From: Natribaculum luteum
GTDB lineage: Archaea > Halobacteriota > Halobacteria > Halobacteriales > Natrialbaceae
DNA: 64,000 nucleotides
NCBI RefSeq assembly: GCF_023008545.1
Contig: NZ_CP095397.1
Location: 1,302,001-1,366,000 of the forward strand
Direction: 5' to 3'
Position 1 is the first letter of the stretch; each line of letters starts with the position of its first letter. Positions 52,415-62,515 of the stretch are shown here, piece by piece. The notes beneath the pieces were generated by a model. It was not told where the DNA came from. It was given only the letters and a program-made list of their open reading frames with translations, and searched no databases. The position numbers were made by a program, and so were the translations under genes.

Positions 52415-52798
52415 ATGATGATGTGGCAAGACCTCGTGTTCCTCGTCGGAAGCAGCCTGTCGATCGTCTTTCTGGCCCCGACCCTGCGGGATCGGACCGC
52501 ACGGGTCCCGCTCGGAACGAGTCTCCCGTCGATGGGGATCGGCGGCGTGTACGCGTTCACGTTTTCCACGCTCGGGATGTCCTTCTCCGCGGCCGGGGCG
52601 GCCGCCGCCGCGACGATGTGGTCGCTGATCGCCCTCTACCGCTCGCCGGGTGCACAGTCGCCGGTCCTGACTCGCCGCGACGACGTCGTCCTCTTCGGCA
52701 ACGATGCGTTGCGGTGGGCGAAACGACTCGTTGTCGGCTCGAGTGTGCGAAACCAGTACGAGTACGACCGGGCCGAGTACGGACAGTCAGCCGACTGA
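52415..52798 (+). CDS. Small haloarchaeal membrane protein
   Basis: 127 residues, or 126 from the second ATG. Two or three hydrophobic helices (LVFLVGSSLSIVFLAPTL; GGVYAFTFSTLGMSFSAAGA) precede a charged C-terminal tail. The look is that of a conserved haloarchaeal family, but no function is known. Confidence 0.75.
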   Translation: MMMWQDLVFLVGSSLSIVFLAPTLRDRTARVPLGTSLPSMGIGGVYAFTFSTLGMSFSAAGAAAAATMWSLIALYRSPGAQSPVLTRRDDVVLFGNDALRWAKRLVVGSSVRNQYEYDRAEYGQSAD

Positions 52799-52834
52799 TC
52801 GCCGACCATCGGACTCGAGGCATCGATCGCTCGA

Positions 52835-53839
52835 TCAGAACGTCTCGCCGACCTCCGGGGCGTACTCCTCCGGCGCGACGTCGACGACCCGCTCGTCGTG
52901 GAGCGTCGTAAAGAAGAACGCGTCGCTGACGTAGTACTCCTCGAGCGCCGGACGCGCGACGACGTCCATCACTGCCGGCGACGCCGGCTCGTCGGGGGTC
53001 AAAAGCAGCGAGAAGTTGTGCCCGGTGAGGCCGAGGTCGGCGTAGTACTCGAGGACGTTCTCGAGGCCGGCGGCGAGGTCGCCGACGACCTCGGCGTTCG
53101 GGTCAGGAATCCCCGTAACGTCGGTGACGCCGGCGACGTGCCACTGGTGGGCCGGCGCGAACGGCGCGATCCACTCGACGTCGCCGGTCGACCCGACGTG
53201 TCGGAGCCCCGATCGCTCCTCCTCGAGCAGCTCCGCCCAGTAGGTTCGGTCGTGGTCGTCGTAGTACTCGCGTTCTCGCCGGGCGATCCGGCGCACCTCG
53301 TTCGTCCCGCGGTCGTCGGCCATCGTCTGGAGATGCGGGTGGACGACACTGCTGCCGGCGGACGGCAGCAGGTTCATGTTGATCGACGCGAACGAGACCT
53401 CGTCGTCGTGGGCTGTGACCGCCTGGAGGTACTCGAGTGCGCAGGCGAGGCCGTCCTCGAGGACGTCGGCGGTGAACTCGTCGAGCGGTTTGACGTGGTC
53501 TTCGGTGAGTACGACGACGTTCGAGTGTTTCGCGTACGGGAACAGGTTGGGGAAGGAGACGGCCTCGCCGACCGAGCCGCGGTCGACGCCGACGAAGTCC
53601 GGATAGGTCGGCGTCGCCTCCTGGACGCTGTCCGGACAGAAGAAACAGCCCTCGCCGTCGGCGAACGTCTCGAGGTCGACGGGCTCGTCCGGCCGCGGGA
53701 AGACCTCCGGAACGATCCGGGTCTGTCGATCCGTCAGCGGGTCCTCGCGGATCTCGATCTCGACCGTGTCCAGTTCGAACTCCTCGAGTGGACTGTGAAA
53801 GCGGGCCTCCTGGACGGTGCTGTCGTACTCGATCGGCAT
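52835..53839 (-). CDS. GalT-like nucleotidyltransferase (HIT superfamily)
   Basis: 334 residues from the ATG at 53839. An N-terminal zinc pair CFFCPD, the mid-domain NLFPYAKHSNVVVLTEDH and the active-site HPHLQ (GSSVVHPHLQ) are the marks of galactose-1-phosphate uridylyltransferase relatives; the classic site is HPHGQ. It could transfer UMP to a sugar phosphate. No other galactose gene is nearby, so the exact sugar is uncertain. Confidence 0.85.
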   Translation of the reverse strand: MPIEYDSTVQEARFHSPLEEFELDTVEIEIREDPLTDRQTRIVPEVFPRPDEPVDLETFADGEGCFFCPDSVQEATPTYPDFVGVDRGSVGEAVSFPNLFPYAKHSNVVVLTEDHVKPLDEFTADVLEDGLACALEYLQAVTAHDDEVSFASINMNLLPSAGSSVVHPHLQTMADDRGTNEVRRIARREREYYDDHDRTYWAELLEEERSGLRHVGSTGDVEWIAPFAPAHQWHVAGVTDVTGIPDPNAEVVGDLAAGLENVLEYYADLGLTGHNFSLLLTPDEPASPAVMDVVARPALEEYYVSDAFFFTTLHDERVVDVAPEEYAPEVGETF

Positions 53840-53909
53840 GGTACGTGTCGCTTCGACAACCGTCACCAAAAAACGACTCGTCGATTTGTCGGGAAGTCGG
53901 CGAGTGGGG

Positions 53910-55115
53910 TCACTTCGAGAAGAGACTCGCGTGAACGGGCGCGAAGCAGTCGTCGTCGGCGTCGGCCGGTCGCGTGTCGGTGATCGCCCGACCGCCGAGT
54001 CCCTCGGCGAGCAGCGTGGATAGCGGCGGCCCGACCTTCTCGGGTTCGACGAGGAAGGCGTCGTGGCCGTGATCGGACTCGACGACGTGGTGGGCGACGT
54101 CGACGTCGACCTCGCGACACGACTCGGCGAGGGCGTCGGCCTGTTCGACCGTGAAGTGCCAGTCGCCGGTAAACGAGAGGAGGAGGAGTTCGCCCTCGAA
54201 GGCGGCGAGCGCGTCGGCGTCGGACTCGTAGCCAGCCGAGAGGTCGAAGTCGTCCATCGCCCGGGTCAGATAGAGGTAGCTGTTGGCGTCGAAGCGGTCG
54301 GTGAACTTCTCGGCCTGGTAGTCGAGGTAGGACTCGACCTCTCGATAGGGGAAGAAGGCGGCTGCGGGGTCCGGGGGCTCGTCTCGGACCGTCTCGCGGC
54401 CGGCCGACCGGCGACCGAACTTCCGGGCCATCGACGACTTCGAGAGGTACATCACGTGGCCGATCTGGCGCGCTCGAGCCAGCCCCTCCTCGGGTTCCGG
54501 CCCGCCGTAGTAGTGGCCGTCGTTCCAGTTCGGGTCGCCGGTGATCGCGCGACGGGCGATGGTGTCGAGCGCGAGACACTGGGCGTCGAGTCGCGGTGCG
54601 GCCGCGACCACGGCGGCCCGGTCGACGTCGTCCGGGTAGCGCCGAAGCCAGTCCAGGACGTTCATGCCACCGACGCTCCCGCCGACGACGGCGTGGAGGC
54701 GGCCGACGCCCAGTTCGTCGAGCAGTCGCCGCTGGGCGCGGGTCCAGTCGCCGACGGTCACGGGCGGGAAGTCGGTGCCGTATGGTTCGCCCGTCTCGGG
54801 GTTCGTGCTGGCGGGGCCGGTCGTCCCGTAACACGACCCGGGGACGTTCGCACAGATCACGTAGTACTCCGTCGTGTCGACCGCCTTGCCGGGGCCGACG
54901 ACGTCGCCCCACCAGGCGCGGGCCTGTCCCGCCGTGTCGTCGCCGGCGTCGGGCCGGCGCGCGACGTGCGAACTGCCGGTCAGGGCGTGACAGACCAGCA
55001 CCGCGTTCGTCCCGTCGAACTCGCCGTACGTTTCGTAGGCCACCTCGAGCGTGGGGATCGACTCGCCACACTCGAAGGTGAACTCGCCGAGGTCGGCTAC
55101 GTCTCTGGTCGTCAC
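53910..55115 (-). CDS. metX: Homoserine O-acetyltransferase
   Basis: 401 residues, alpha/beta-hydrolase fold. The nucleophile Ser lies in [12 protein letters not shown] (usually GGSMGG); the Asp is in [13 protein letters not shown] and the His in [33 protein letters not shown] is the oxyanion region. It acetylates homoserine with acetyl-CoA, or succinyl-CoA in some relatives. It lies 25 bases after metY on the same strand, and the two together make homocysteine by direct sulfhydrylation. Confidence 0.93.
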   Translation of the reverse strand: MTTRDVADLGEFTFECGESIPTLEVAYETYGEFDGTNAVLVCHALTGSSHVARRPDAGDDTAGQARAWWGDVVGPGKAVDTTEYYVICANVPGSCYGTTGPASTNPETGEPYGTDFPPVTVGDWTRAQRRLLDELGVGRLHAVVGGSVGGMNVLDWLRRYPDDVDRAAVVAAAPRLDAQCLALDTIARRAITGDPNWNDGHYYGGPEPEEGLARARQIGHVMYLSKSSMARKFGRRSAGRETVRDEPPDPAAAFFPYREVESYLDYQAEKFTDRFDANSYLYLTRAMDDFDLSAGYESDADALAAFEGELLLLSFTGDWHFTVEQADALAESCREVDVDVAHHVVESDHGHDAFLVEPEKVGPPLSTLLAEGLGGRAITDTRPADADDDCFAPVHASLFSK

Positions 55116-55140
55116 GTTCGGGTCACCTCCGGTCGCATCG

Positions 55141-56472
55141 TCAGGATCGCCCCTCCGTCGATGTCGTCGCCACGTCGATGGCGTTCTCGAGGTCGGCCAG
55201 TATGTCTTCCGGATCCTCGATGCCGACCGAGAGCCGAACGAGGTCGGGTGTCACGCCTGCCTCCTCCTGTTCTTCGGGGGTAAGCTGGCCGTGGGTCGTG
55301 CTCGCGGGGTGGATGACGAGCGTCTTCGCGTCGCCGATGTTCGCGAGGAACGACGCGACCTCGACGTTCTCGCAGACGGCCTTTCCAGCCTCGTATCCCC
55401 CCTCGAGTCCGAAGGCGATCATCCCGCCGTAGTCCTCGAGGTAGCGCGAGGCGTCGTCGTGGGTGGGATGGGAGTCGAGGCCGGGGTAGGTGACCCACGC
55501 GACGTCCTCGTGGTCGTCGAGGTAGTCGGCGACGACGGCGGCGTTCTCGCAGTGTCGCTCCATCCGCAGGGGCAGCGACTCGAGACCCTGCAGCGTCTGC
55601 CAGGCGTCGAACGGCGACTGCTGGTTGCCGAGACTGCGCAGTGACCGGAACCGGGCCGCGGCCGCAAACGGCGCGTCGGCGAAGTCCCGCGAGAAGTCCA
55701 CGTCGTGGTAGGCGTCGTTCTGGCCGGCGATCTCCTCGTAGCCGTGTTCGCCCCAGGGAAACGAGCCACCGTCGACGAGGATCCCGCCGACGGTCGTCCC
55801 CGAACCGTGGATCCACTTCGTCGTGGACTCCCAGACCACGTCCGCACCGTGCTCGAGCGGCCGACACAGCGCTGGCGTCGCGAACGTGTTGTCGACGACC
55901 AGCGGGACGCCCTCGTCGTGGGCGATCTCGGCGACGCGCTCGAGGTCGGGCGTCACGAGCGACGGGTTGCCGATCGTCTCGACGTGGACGAACGCGGTGT
56001 CCGAATCGATCGCCTCCTCGTAGGCGTCGTACTCGAGCGTGGGGACGAACCGCGCCTCGACGTCGCGTCGAGAGGCGGTCTTCGCGAAGTAGGCCGTCGT
56101 CCCGCCGTACGTGTCGGTCGAGCAGACGACGTTCTCACCCGCCTTCGCGAGGAGCAGCGTCGCCGAGTCGAGCGCGGCCATGCCACTCGCCGTCGCGACC
56201 GCACCGGCCCCGCCCTCGAGCGTCGCGAGTCGATCCTCGAGGGTCTCGACCGTCGGGTTGCTGATTCGCGAGTAGATGTGGCCCTCGCCCTCGAGGGCGT
56301 ACAGCTCTGCCGCGGCGTCGGCGCTCTCGAAGACGTAAGAGGTAGACTGGTAGATCGGCGGCGCCATCGCGCCCGTCGCGGGATCCGGCGACTGTCCGGC
56401 GTGGACGCTTCTGGTCCCGAAGCCCCGCCTCGACTCCGGAACGTGTTCTTCGTCGCGCTCGTCCTCACTCAT
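55141..56472 (-). CDS. metY: O-acetylhomoserine sulfhydrylase (PLP-dependent)
   Basis: 443 residues of the Cys/Met metabolism PLP family. The internal aldimine Lys is in [15 protein letters not shown] (about 225). [20 protein letters not shown] and [19 protein letters not shown] bind PLP. The C-terminal VNLFG-like part is [20 protein letters not shown]. Length fits O-acetylhomoserine aminocarboxypropyltransferase. It precedes metX in a leftward operon. The reaction uses sulfide to form homocysteine for methionine. Confidence 0.93.
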   Translation of the reverse strand: MSEDERDEEHVPESRRGFGTRSVHAGQSPDPATGAMAPPIYQSTSYVFESADAAAELYALEGEGHIYSRISNPTVETLEDRLATLEGGAGAVATASGMAALDSATLLLAKAGENVVCSTDTYGGTTAYFAKTASRRDVEARFVPTLEYDAYEEAIDSDTAFVHVETIGNPSLVTPDLERVAEIAHDEGVPLVVDNTFATPALCRPLEHGADVVWESTTKWIHGSGTTVGGILVDGGSFPWGEHGYEEIAGQNDAYHDVDFSRDFADAPFAAAARFRSLRSLGNQQSPFDAWQTLQGLESLPLRMERHCENAAVVADYLDDHEDVAWVTYPGLDSHPTHDDASRYLEDYGGMIAFGLEGGYEAGKAVCENVEVASFLANIGDAKTLVIHPASTTHGQLTPEEQEEAGVTPDLVRLSVGIEDPEDILADLENAIDVATTSTEGRS

Positions 56473-56640
56473 GTTTTGTGTGCATAACTCACCCAGATTC
56501 TTATGACTGGCAGTAACGGCAAAATCCGCAGTCCGTGCCAGCTACCCGCACGAATCGGGGCCGTTCGCTCGAGTGGCGCGATCGTCGAACGGGCGGCACA
56601 GACGAACGGTTTGATACGTTCGGACGTCCAACGGCCGATC

Positions 56641-57879
56641 GTGCACTCGAGTAACCGCGACCGGGTCGTCCTCGCCGCCGTCGTCTTCGCGGTGTTGTTC
56701 TCGCAGGTGTTGCTCTACCCGGGCGTGGCGACGCTGGTCGAGGCACTGGGCGCAGACGTCGCGACGTCGCCGCTCGCCGAGACGGCGCTGTCGGCGAGCA
56801 TGTGGTTTCTCGTCGCCGAGTTCGCCGCCTACGTCGCGTTCGTCGGCGTCTGGGGCGTCGCGAGCGACGTGACCGGCCGCCGGACGTCGTTTATCGTCTC
56901 CGGCGCGTTCGCGGGCGCAGTCGGCTACACCGCCCTCGCCGTCTCGCCGTCGATCCTGTCGCTCTCGTTCGAGGGCGTCCTCCTGCTTCGGGTCCTGCAG
57001 GGAGCGATGACGATCGGCGCGTTCTCGCTGACGATGACGATGCTCATGGACCTCGAGGGCGGCCACGGGAAGAACATGGGTGCGGCGGGCATCGCCATCG
57101 GCCTCGGGGCCGCACTCGGCGCACCCGTCGGCGGCCAGCTGACGGGGATCGATCCGCTCGCACCGCTTTTCGTCGCCGCCGGCCTGCTCGTCGGCGTCGG
57201 CCTGCTGGTCTCGACCGTCCCCGACCGCGCGCCCAGCGATCGGCGCACGGCTCGAGCCGTCGTCGACGGCCTCCGTCGGCGGCCGGTGCTGACGATCCCG
57301 TACGCGTTCGGCTTCGTCGATCGCCTGACAGCCGGCTTTTTCGCGCTCGTGGGGACGCTGTACTTCCAGGACGCCTTCGAACTCGACGCCGCCGGCACCG
57401 GCCTCATGCTCGCGTGCTTTTTCGCCCCCTTCGCCCTCCTGCAGTACCCGCTTGGCGTCCTCTCGGATCGGGTCGGTCGCGTCGTGCCGATCGTCGTCGG
57501 CTCGTTGCTGTACGGCGTCGGCATCCTGGGCGTCGGCGCGTCGCCGACGATCCCCGTCGCCGCCGTCGCGATGATCGCCGTCGGCGTCCTCGGCGCGCTC
57601 GTCGCCCCCGCGACGATGGCGCTCGTGTCCGACCTCGCCGACGACGGGGAACGCGGGGTCGCGATGGCCGGCTTCAACCTCGCCGGTAGCCTCGGCTTCC
57701 TCGGTGGCTTTCTCGTCGGCGGCACCGTCGCCGACGCCTACGGCTACGAGGCCGCCTTTCTCGTCGTCGGCGGCCTCGAGATCGCCATCGCGCTCGTGGC
57801 CGCCCCCGCGTTCGTCCGCCTCTCGCTCGAGCGTTCGACGACGTTCGCCCTCGACGAACGAGAGGGCAAGGACGTGTGA
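56641..57879 (+). CDS. Major facilitator superfamily transporter
   Basis: 412 residues from the GTG at 56641; the frame opens at 56503, but the first helix begins right after VHSSNRDRVVLAAVVF. Twelve transmembrane helices are expected: AAVVFAVLFSQVLLYPGVAT (1), then GVASDVTGRRTSFI, the loop 2-3 motif A. The C-terminal half repeats this with GVLSDRVGRVVPIVVGSLLY. It is a drug- or sugar-type MFS exporter; the substrate is unknown. Divergent from metY, with about 170 bases between the two starts. Confidence 0.88.
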   Translation: MHSSNRDRVVLAAVVFAVLFSQVLLYPGVATLVEALGADVATSPLAETALSASMWFLVAEFAAYVAFVGVWGVASDVTGRRTSFIVSGAFAGAVGYTALAVSPSILSLSFEGVLLLRVLQGAMTIGAFSLTMTMLMDLEGGHGKNMGAAGIAIGLGAALGAPVGGQLTGIDPLAPLFVAAGLLVGVGLLVSTVPDRAPSDRRTARAVVDGLRRRPVLTIPYAFGFVDRLTAGFFALVGTLYFQDAFELDAAGTGLMLACFFAPFALLQYPLGVLSDRVGRVVPIVVGSLLYGVGILGVGASPTIPVAAVAMIAVGVLGALVAPATMALVSDLADDGERGVAMAGFNLAGSLGFLGGFLVGGTVADAYGYEAAFLVVGGLEIAIALVAAPAFVRLSLERSTTFALDEREGKDV

Positions 57880-57959
57880 GCGAGACGGCCACAGAAACGA
57901 CAGGAAAACAGACATTCACGTGCTGATTACTTTTAATCGGCCGCGTCGGATCCGCGATC

Positions 57960-58598
57960 GTGACGCGAACTCGAGCAGTGTCTCGGCGGACGGTGGTGCT
58001 CGCAGGACTTGCAACATCGACGGCGCTCGTCGCCGGGTGTCTGAGCGACGGTGGTGGCAGCGGTACCGTCGGGGACGGTGGTGACGACAGTGACGATACC
58101 AACGGCGGCGACGATGGAGCTGACGACGGGAGCAAGACCGGGGACGGCAACGCTGACGACGACAGCGACACTGACAATGTCGACGACGGCGACGACCGGG
58201 CGGTTCCCGACGACGTCGACGCGTACCTGACCGAAAACGACGCGAACCTGTACGACGGCGCGCTGGCCGATCACACCGGCGACGACGACGTCACGGTCGC
58301 AGTCGGGGCCGGCAGACGTGGCTACGCGTTCGATCCTGCCGCGATGCGCATCGACGCGGGGACGACGGTCGTCTGGGAGTGGACCAGCGACGGTGGCGCT
58401 CACAACGTCGCCAGCAGCGACGAGTCCGACGTCGAGTTCCGGAGTGGCGCCCCCGTCGGTGAGGCCGGCCACACCTACGAGAAGACGTTCGACCAGCACG
58501 GGACTGTGCTGTACTACTGCGAGGTCCACGAGGAGATCGGCCACCACGGCGCGATCGTCGTCGAGGGTGAGACCGACGGCGACGAGACCGCTGGCTAG
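57960..58598 (+). CDS. Halocyanin-like copper protein with altered axial ligand
   Basis: 212 residues from the GTG at 57960. The Tat lipoprotein signal is SRRTVVLAGLATSTALVAGC. A ~55-residue Asp/Gly-rich spacer leads to a plastocyanin-like domain (about 85-205). Copper ligands are the His in SDGGAHNVAS and Cys/His in YYCEVHEEIGHHG. The position normally held by the axial Met (C-x2-H-x4-M) is His here. The protein should carry one copper and shuttle electrons at the membrane surface; the redox potential may differ. It stands alone, with no oxidase genes nearby. Confidence 0.85.
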   Translation: MTRTRAVSRRTVVLAGLATSTALVAGCLSDGGGSGTVGDGGDDSDDTNGGDDGADDGSKTGDGNADDDSDTDNVDDGDDRAVPDDVDAYLTENDANLYDGALADHTGDDDVTVAVGAGRRGYAFDPAAMRIDAGTTVVWEWTSDGGAHNVASSDESDVEFRSGAPVGEAGHTYEKTFDQHGTVLYYCEVHEEIGHHGAIVVEGETDGDETAG

Positions 58599-58817
58599 GC
58601 GGTCACGCGACACGAGGAGTCACTCTCGGACCAGTCACGAGAACGACGTCGACGACGGCAGCGATCGTCGGCCAGGAGAACTCTTCTCTACACAATTATT
58701 ACCATACGTAGAGCTATCGTTGTTATGTGGTACCAATTATCGTCAAATTTTGGCGTTTCAAGCCCCAGAAATGGAGAATAGCAAGATAGAAGTAGTGACA
58801 CACTCCTTCGTAATAAC

Positions 58818-59837
58818 ATGAACGTCGATAGAGACATCTTGCTCTTCGTCGCGCTCGCAGTCGTCTGGGGGAGCGCCTTCACGGCGATCGAGGTCGGACT
58901 CGAGACGCTGCCACCGCTGCTGTTCGCCGCGTTCCGGCTCGACGTCGCCGCCGTGGCGTTCGCGGGGGCCGTCGTCGCGGTCGGCTTCCCGTGGCGACCA
59001 CAGACGCGTGCGGACGTCCTCCAGATCGTCGCCGGAGGCGTCCTGCTCTTCGGTGCCCACTTCGCACTGCTGTTTCTCGGCCAGACGTACGTCTCGAGTG
59101 CCGTCGGCGCGATCGTCCTCAGCCTGACGCCGGTCGTGACGCCGCCGATCGCACTCGCCGTCCTCCCGCGCGAGGAGATCCGCGCGCCCGCCGTGGTCGG
59201 CCTGCTGCTCGGCCTGGCCGGCGTTACCGTCATCGCCGTCAGCGGCGGAGCGCTCGACGGACGGGCGATCGGCGTCGCACTCCTGTTCGCTGCGGCGCTG
59301 GTCTTCGCCGTCGGGTCGGTGCTCACCGAACGACTCGAGGGGACGCTGCCGATCATCTCCTTGCAAACGTGGGCGATGGCCGGCGGTGCCCTCGTCTTGC
59401 ACGCCCTGAGCGCCGTCCACCCCGCCGAGTCGATCGCCGCCGTCGAACCGACGCTCGCCGCCGTCGGCGCGCTGGCGTACCTGTCGCTCGTCTCGACGGC
59501 CGGTGGCTTCTTCGCCTACTTCGTCTTGCTCGAGCGCATCGGCGCGACGGAACTCAGCCTGATCAACTACGCCGTCCCCGTCGTCGCGGCGGTCGTCGGC
59601 TGGATCGCACTCGGCGAGTCGCTGACTGCGGCGACGGTCGCCGGGTTCGCGCTGATCCTGCTGGGCTTTGCCCTGTGCAAGATCGACGCGCTCTGGAGCG
59701 TCGTCGCACCGGTCGTCGGTGCCGGCCCACACCGATCGTCCGCCGAGACGGACGGCGTCGTGGTAGACGGGAACGTCTACGTCTCGGGCGACGACGACGC
59801 GAACCGATCGTCGGGGTCGCCGGCGTCGGCCGACTAG
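58818..59837 (+). CDS. EamA/DMT-family transporter
   Basis: 339 residues with ten helices in two EamA repeats (LLFVALAVVWGSAFTAIEVG; VSSAVGAIVLSLTPVVTPPI; FFAYFVLLERIGATELSLIN), plus a polar C-terminal tail of ~45 residues that is not part of the family. It is a different lineage from the gene at 50060. Substrate unknown. An AT-rich stretch at 58680-58800 holds its promoter. Confidence 0.88.
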   Translation: MNVDRDILLFVALAVVWGSAFTAIEVGLETLPPLLFAAFRLDVAAVAFAGAVVAVGFPWRPQTRADVLQIVAGGVLLFGAHFALLFLGQTYVSSAVGAIVLSLTPVVTPPIALAVLPREEIRAPAVVGLLLGLAGVTVIAVSGGALDGRAIGVALLFAAALVFAVGSVLTERLEGTLPIISLQTWAMAGGALVLHALSAVHPAESIAAVEPTLAAVGALAYLSLVSTAGGFFAYFVLLERIGATELSLINYAVPVVAAVVGWIALGESLTAATVAGFALILLGFALCKIDALWSVVAPVVGAGPHRSSAETDGVVVDGNVYVSGDDDANRSSGSPASAD

Positions 59838-59942
59838 CTCGAGTCGGTTTCAGCGTTCACGACGTTCGAAACGATCTGAACGCGATCTAACGGTTTGAAC
59901 TGCCGCGGACCTTATCTCCGACTGTCGCCTCCGAACGACTGT

Positions 59943-60194
59943 ATGACGAAAACGACAGTCACGATGCTCGTCGTACTGCTCGCCGGCCTCGCGCTCGCGA
60001 CGGGACCGGTCGCCGCACAGCCGGGCGACGCTGGTCCATCCGAGTTGCCCTCGGCCGTCCCCGACTTCGTCTCGAGTCTGCTCGACGACGTCTCTGACGT
60101 CGGCGGACGCGCCCTCGCCGACGTCGGTTCGCTCGTCGAGCGCGTGACGCCCGACGGCGTCCCGGGTCTCGAGAACGTACCGGCGTTCGAGTGA
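59943..60194 (+). CDS. Small secreted protein
   Basis: 83 residues from the ATG at 59943. MTKTTVTMLVVLLAGLALAT followed by GPVAAQ is a signal peptide with a likely cut after AAQ. The mature part is acidic with a Val/Leu-rich amphipathic stretch (PDFVSSLLDDVSDVGGRALA). Unknown function. It is followed by the aminotransferase gene after about 100 bases. Confidence 0.65.
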   Translation: MTKTTVTMLVVLLAGLALATGPVAAQPGDAGPSELPSAVPDFVSSLLDDVSDVGGRALADVGSLVERVTPDGVPGLENVPAFE

Positions 60195-60292
60195 GCGGCA
60201 GTTCGTCGACGACCGTCGCCGACCCGCTCTCGGTACGGCATCAAAAGTACCATACCCCCCCGCGACCCAGTGGACCGTACTCAGGTGATTCC

Positions 60293-61405
60293 GTGACCGA
60301 GAAACGCGAATACAGAGACGACTACCCCGACAAGACGCTGTACATCCCGGGTCCGACCGAGGTGCGTGAGGACGTCGTCGAGGCGATGTGCGAGCCGATG
60401 TTCGGCCACCGCATGGACCGCATGACGGACCTCTACACGACCATCGTCGAGGACACGAAGGAGTTCCTCGACACCGACAACGACGTCGTCGTCCTCACTG
60501 GGTCGGGGACCGAGTTCATGGAGAGTTCGATCCTCAACCTCGTCGACGAGAACGTCCTCGTGACGACCTGCGGGAGCTTCAGCGAGCGCCAGGCCAACGT
60601 CGCCGAACGCCTCGGCAAGACCGTCGACACCCTCGAGTACGAGTGGGGCCAGGCGGTCAAACCCGAGGACGTCCGCGAGACCCTCGAGACGAGCGACACC
60701 GACTACGACGTCGTCACCTGCGTGATGAACGAGAGTTCGACCGGCGTCCGAAACCCCGTCGAGGAGATCGGCGACGTCGTCGCCGAGTACCCGGACACCT
60801 ACTTCGTCGTCGACGCCGTCTCGTCGCTGGGCGGCGACTACGTCGACATCGACGCCCACGGCATCGACGTCATCTTCACGTCGGTCCAGAAGGCGTTCGC
60901 CATGCCGCCGGGACTCGGGGTCTGCGTCGTCAGCGAGGACGCCTACGAGCGCGAACTCGAGAAGGATTCGGCGTCGTGGTACGGCGGCTTCCAGCGGACG
61001 CTCGACTACTACGACCGGAAAGGACAGACCCACTCCACGCCGGCGATCCCGATCATGCTCGCGTATCGAAAACAGATGAAACACATGCTCGAGGAAGGCC
61101 ACGAGGCCCGCGACCAGCGCCACCGGGAGATGGCCGAGTACACCCGCGAGTGGGCCCGCGAGCACTTCGCGATGTTCCCCGAGGAGGGCTACGAATCCCA
61201 GACGGTCGCCTGCATCGAGAACACGCAGGGCATCGACGTCGCCGAAACCATCGAGGCCGTCTCCGAGGAGTACGACATGGTCTTCTCGAACGGCTACGGC
61301 TCACAGCTCGGCGAGAAGACGTTCCGCATCGGCCACATGGGCGAACACGACCTCGAGTCGATTAAGGCGCTGACCGACGCCATCGAAGACGTCGCCGGGC
61401 TCTGA
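60293..61405 (+). CDS. PLP-dependent aminotransferase (serine-glyoxylate / alanine-glyoxylate type)
   Basis: 370 residues from the GTG at 60293. TLYIPGPTEVREDVVEAMCE, MFGHRMDRM and LTGSGTEFMESSILNLVDEN are the class V opening. The PLP Lys is in DVIFTSVQKAFAMPPG. FRIGHMGEH near the end is the conserved substrate-binding part. Such enzymes transfer the amino group from serine or alanine to glyoxylate, which could link with the serA/serB pathway; the true substrate is not decided by sequence. Confidence 0.9.
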   Translation: MTEKREYRDDYPDKTLYIPGPTEVREDVVEAMCEPMFGHRMDRMTDLYTTIVEDTKEFLDTDNDVVVLTGSGTEFMESSILNLVDENVLVTTCGSFSERQANVAERLGKTVDTLEYEWGQAVKPEDVRETLETSDTDYDVVTCVMNESSTGVRNPVEEIGDVVAEYPDTYFVVDAVSSLGGDYVDIDAHGIDVIFTSVQKAFAMPPGLGVCVVSEDAYERELEKDSASWYGGFQRTLDYYDRKGQTHSTPAIPIMLAYRKQMKHMLEEGHEARDQRHREMAEYTREWAREHFAMFPEEGYESQTVACIENTQGIDVAETIEAVSEEYDMVFSNGYGSQLGEKTFRIGHMGEHDLESIKALTDAIEDVAGL

Positions 61406-61548
61406 CCGTCCTCGAAAACGCGAACTCGAGGAAACCCTCGGACGAGCGGCCGGAACGTCGTCACGAGCGCGACTGCGTCGGCGCCGTGACGAGATGACGC
61501 TATTTCACTGGAACGACTATATTGTTCTCGACCCCACAGAGCGGTGGG

Positions 61549-61809
61549 TTACTCGACGATTTTCATGCTGACCAGGACGGTCGGGATGACGACGGGAATC
61601 GTCAGTATCGCACCGCTGATGACCACGAACGGGGCGACAGATTGAACGGGATAGGTGAGAACGTCGACCGTCATCCAGTTGACGACGTTTACCGTTACAG
61701 AATACGACACGGCCGCGAGCAGCACGATCACGCTGAACGTTACCGTCACCACGCTGACGACGTGTTGCGCAGATCGGCCGCCGGTTTCCGTCTCCGTTTG
61801 TACACTCAT
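61549..61809 (-). CDS. Small membrane protein
   Basis: 86 residues from the ATG at 61809. Two helices (VVSVVTVTFSVIVLLAAVSY; VAPFVVISGAILTIPVVIPT) follow a short polar start. Unknown function. Its upstream DNA holds an 8-bp perfect palindrome with a 3-nt centre at 61867, plausible as a repressor site. Confidence 0.65.
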   Translation of the reverse strand: MSVQTETETGGRSAQHVVSVVTVTFSVIVLLAAVSYSVTVNVVNWMTVDVLTYPVQSVAPFVVISGAILTIPVVIPTVLVSMKIVE

Positions 61810-61866
61810 GCTGTATTGATCTCCACGGTATTGTGCTATCCGCACACGGTTAAATGACCCGAATTT

Positions 61867-61885
61867 ATATCTCTAATAGAGATAT
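61867..61885. promoter_or_regulatory. Perfect palindrome ATATCTCT-AAT-AGAGATAT
   Basis: An 8-bp inverted repeat with a 3-nt centre lies 58 bases upstream of the small membrane protein gene at 61809, in a short AT-rich patch. It has the shape of a dimeric repressor operator overlapping a TATA box. The rest of the 347-base gap (61810-62156) has no supported gene. Confidence 0.45.
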
Positions 61886-62156
61886 GACTATTGTGCATAT
61901 CCAGGGGCCAGTAACCATCACGGGACGAGTCACGGCGGAGTCGCCCGTCGCGTTTCGGCCAGTCGCCGAGCACCCCGGCGACTGGTACCTCGAGCGTCCG
62001 GTCGACGAGACGGTCGGGACTCGAGGACGTGAACCGCCGGTAGAACGATCCCGTCTCGGACGATGGAACGAAACGAGCCACAGCCCAATCGCACGTGACC
62101 GATCGAAAATGGGGCCGGCAGTCACTCGAGGTAAAACGGAGGGGCGCTCGGGCAGC

Positions 62157-62402
62157 TCAGGGAATCAGCTGCTCGCCGTCGTCGTCGTAGATCGTGATCG
62201 CGTCGACCGGGCAGGTCCGGGCGGCGAACTTCGCGTCTAGCTCGGCGTCCTCGGGTACGTTGCGGACGAAGACGCCGTCCTCGACCTCCTCGCTGTCCTC
62301 GAGGACCGCCTTCCCTGCGGACTTGTCCTCCTCGAAGGCGTCCCACTCGGCGACACACTGGTACATCCCGATGCAGGTCTCCCGGTCGAACTCGACTTTC
62401 AT
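62157..62402 (-). CDS. Ferredoxin-like iron-sulfur protein
   Basis: 81 residues. Cys residues at C10 (RETCIGMYQC), C16 and C64 (ARTCPVDAI) bind one cluster; a typical second Cys of a CxxC pair is missing, as in single-cluster 3Fe-4S/4Fe-4S ferredoxins of the Fer4_15 kind. The acidic insert between the halves is usual for haloarchaea. It serves as an electron carrier for a cytochrome P450 or oxidoreductase elsewhere. It is separate from its neighbours. Confidence 0.85.
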   Translation of the reverse strand: MKVEFDRETCIGMYQCVAEWDAFEEDKSAGKAVLEDSEEVEDGVFVRNVPEDAELDAKFAARTCPVDAITIYDDDGEQLIP

Positions 62403-62515
62403 ACTCGAGGGTTCGAACGATCGGCGTAAATCCTTGACGGACGGGGTCGTGTTATGTGTTATACGGAACCAAATGTCAGCGCCGTTTTACAATCAGGTGG
62501 ACCGTCCAGTCGCGT

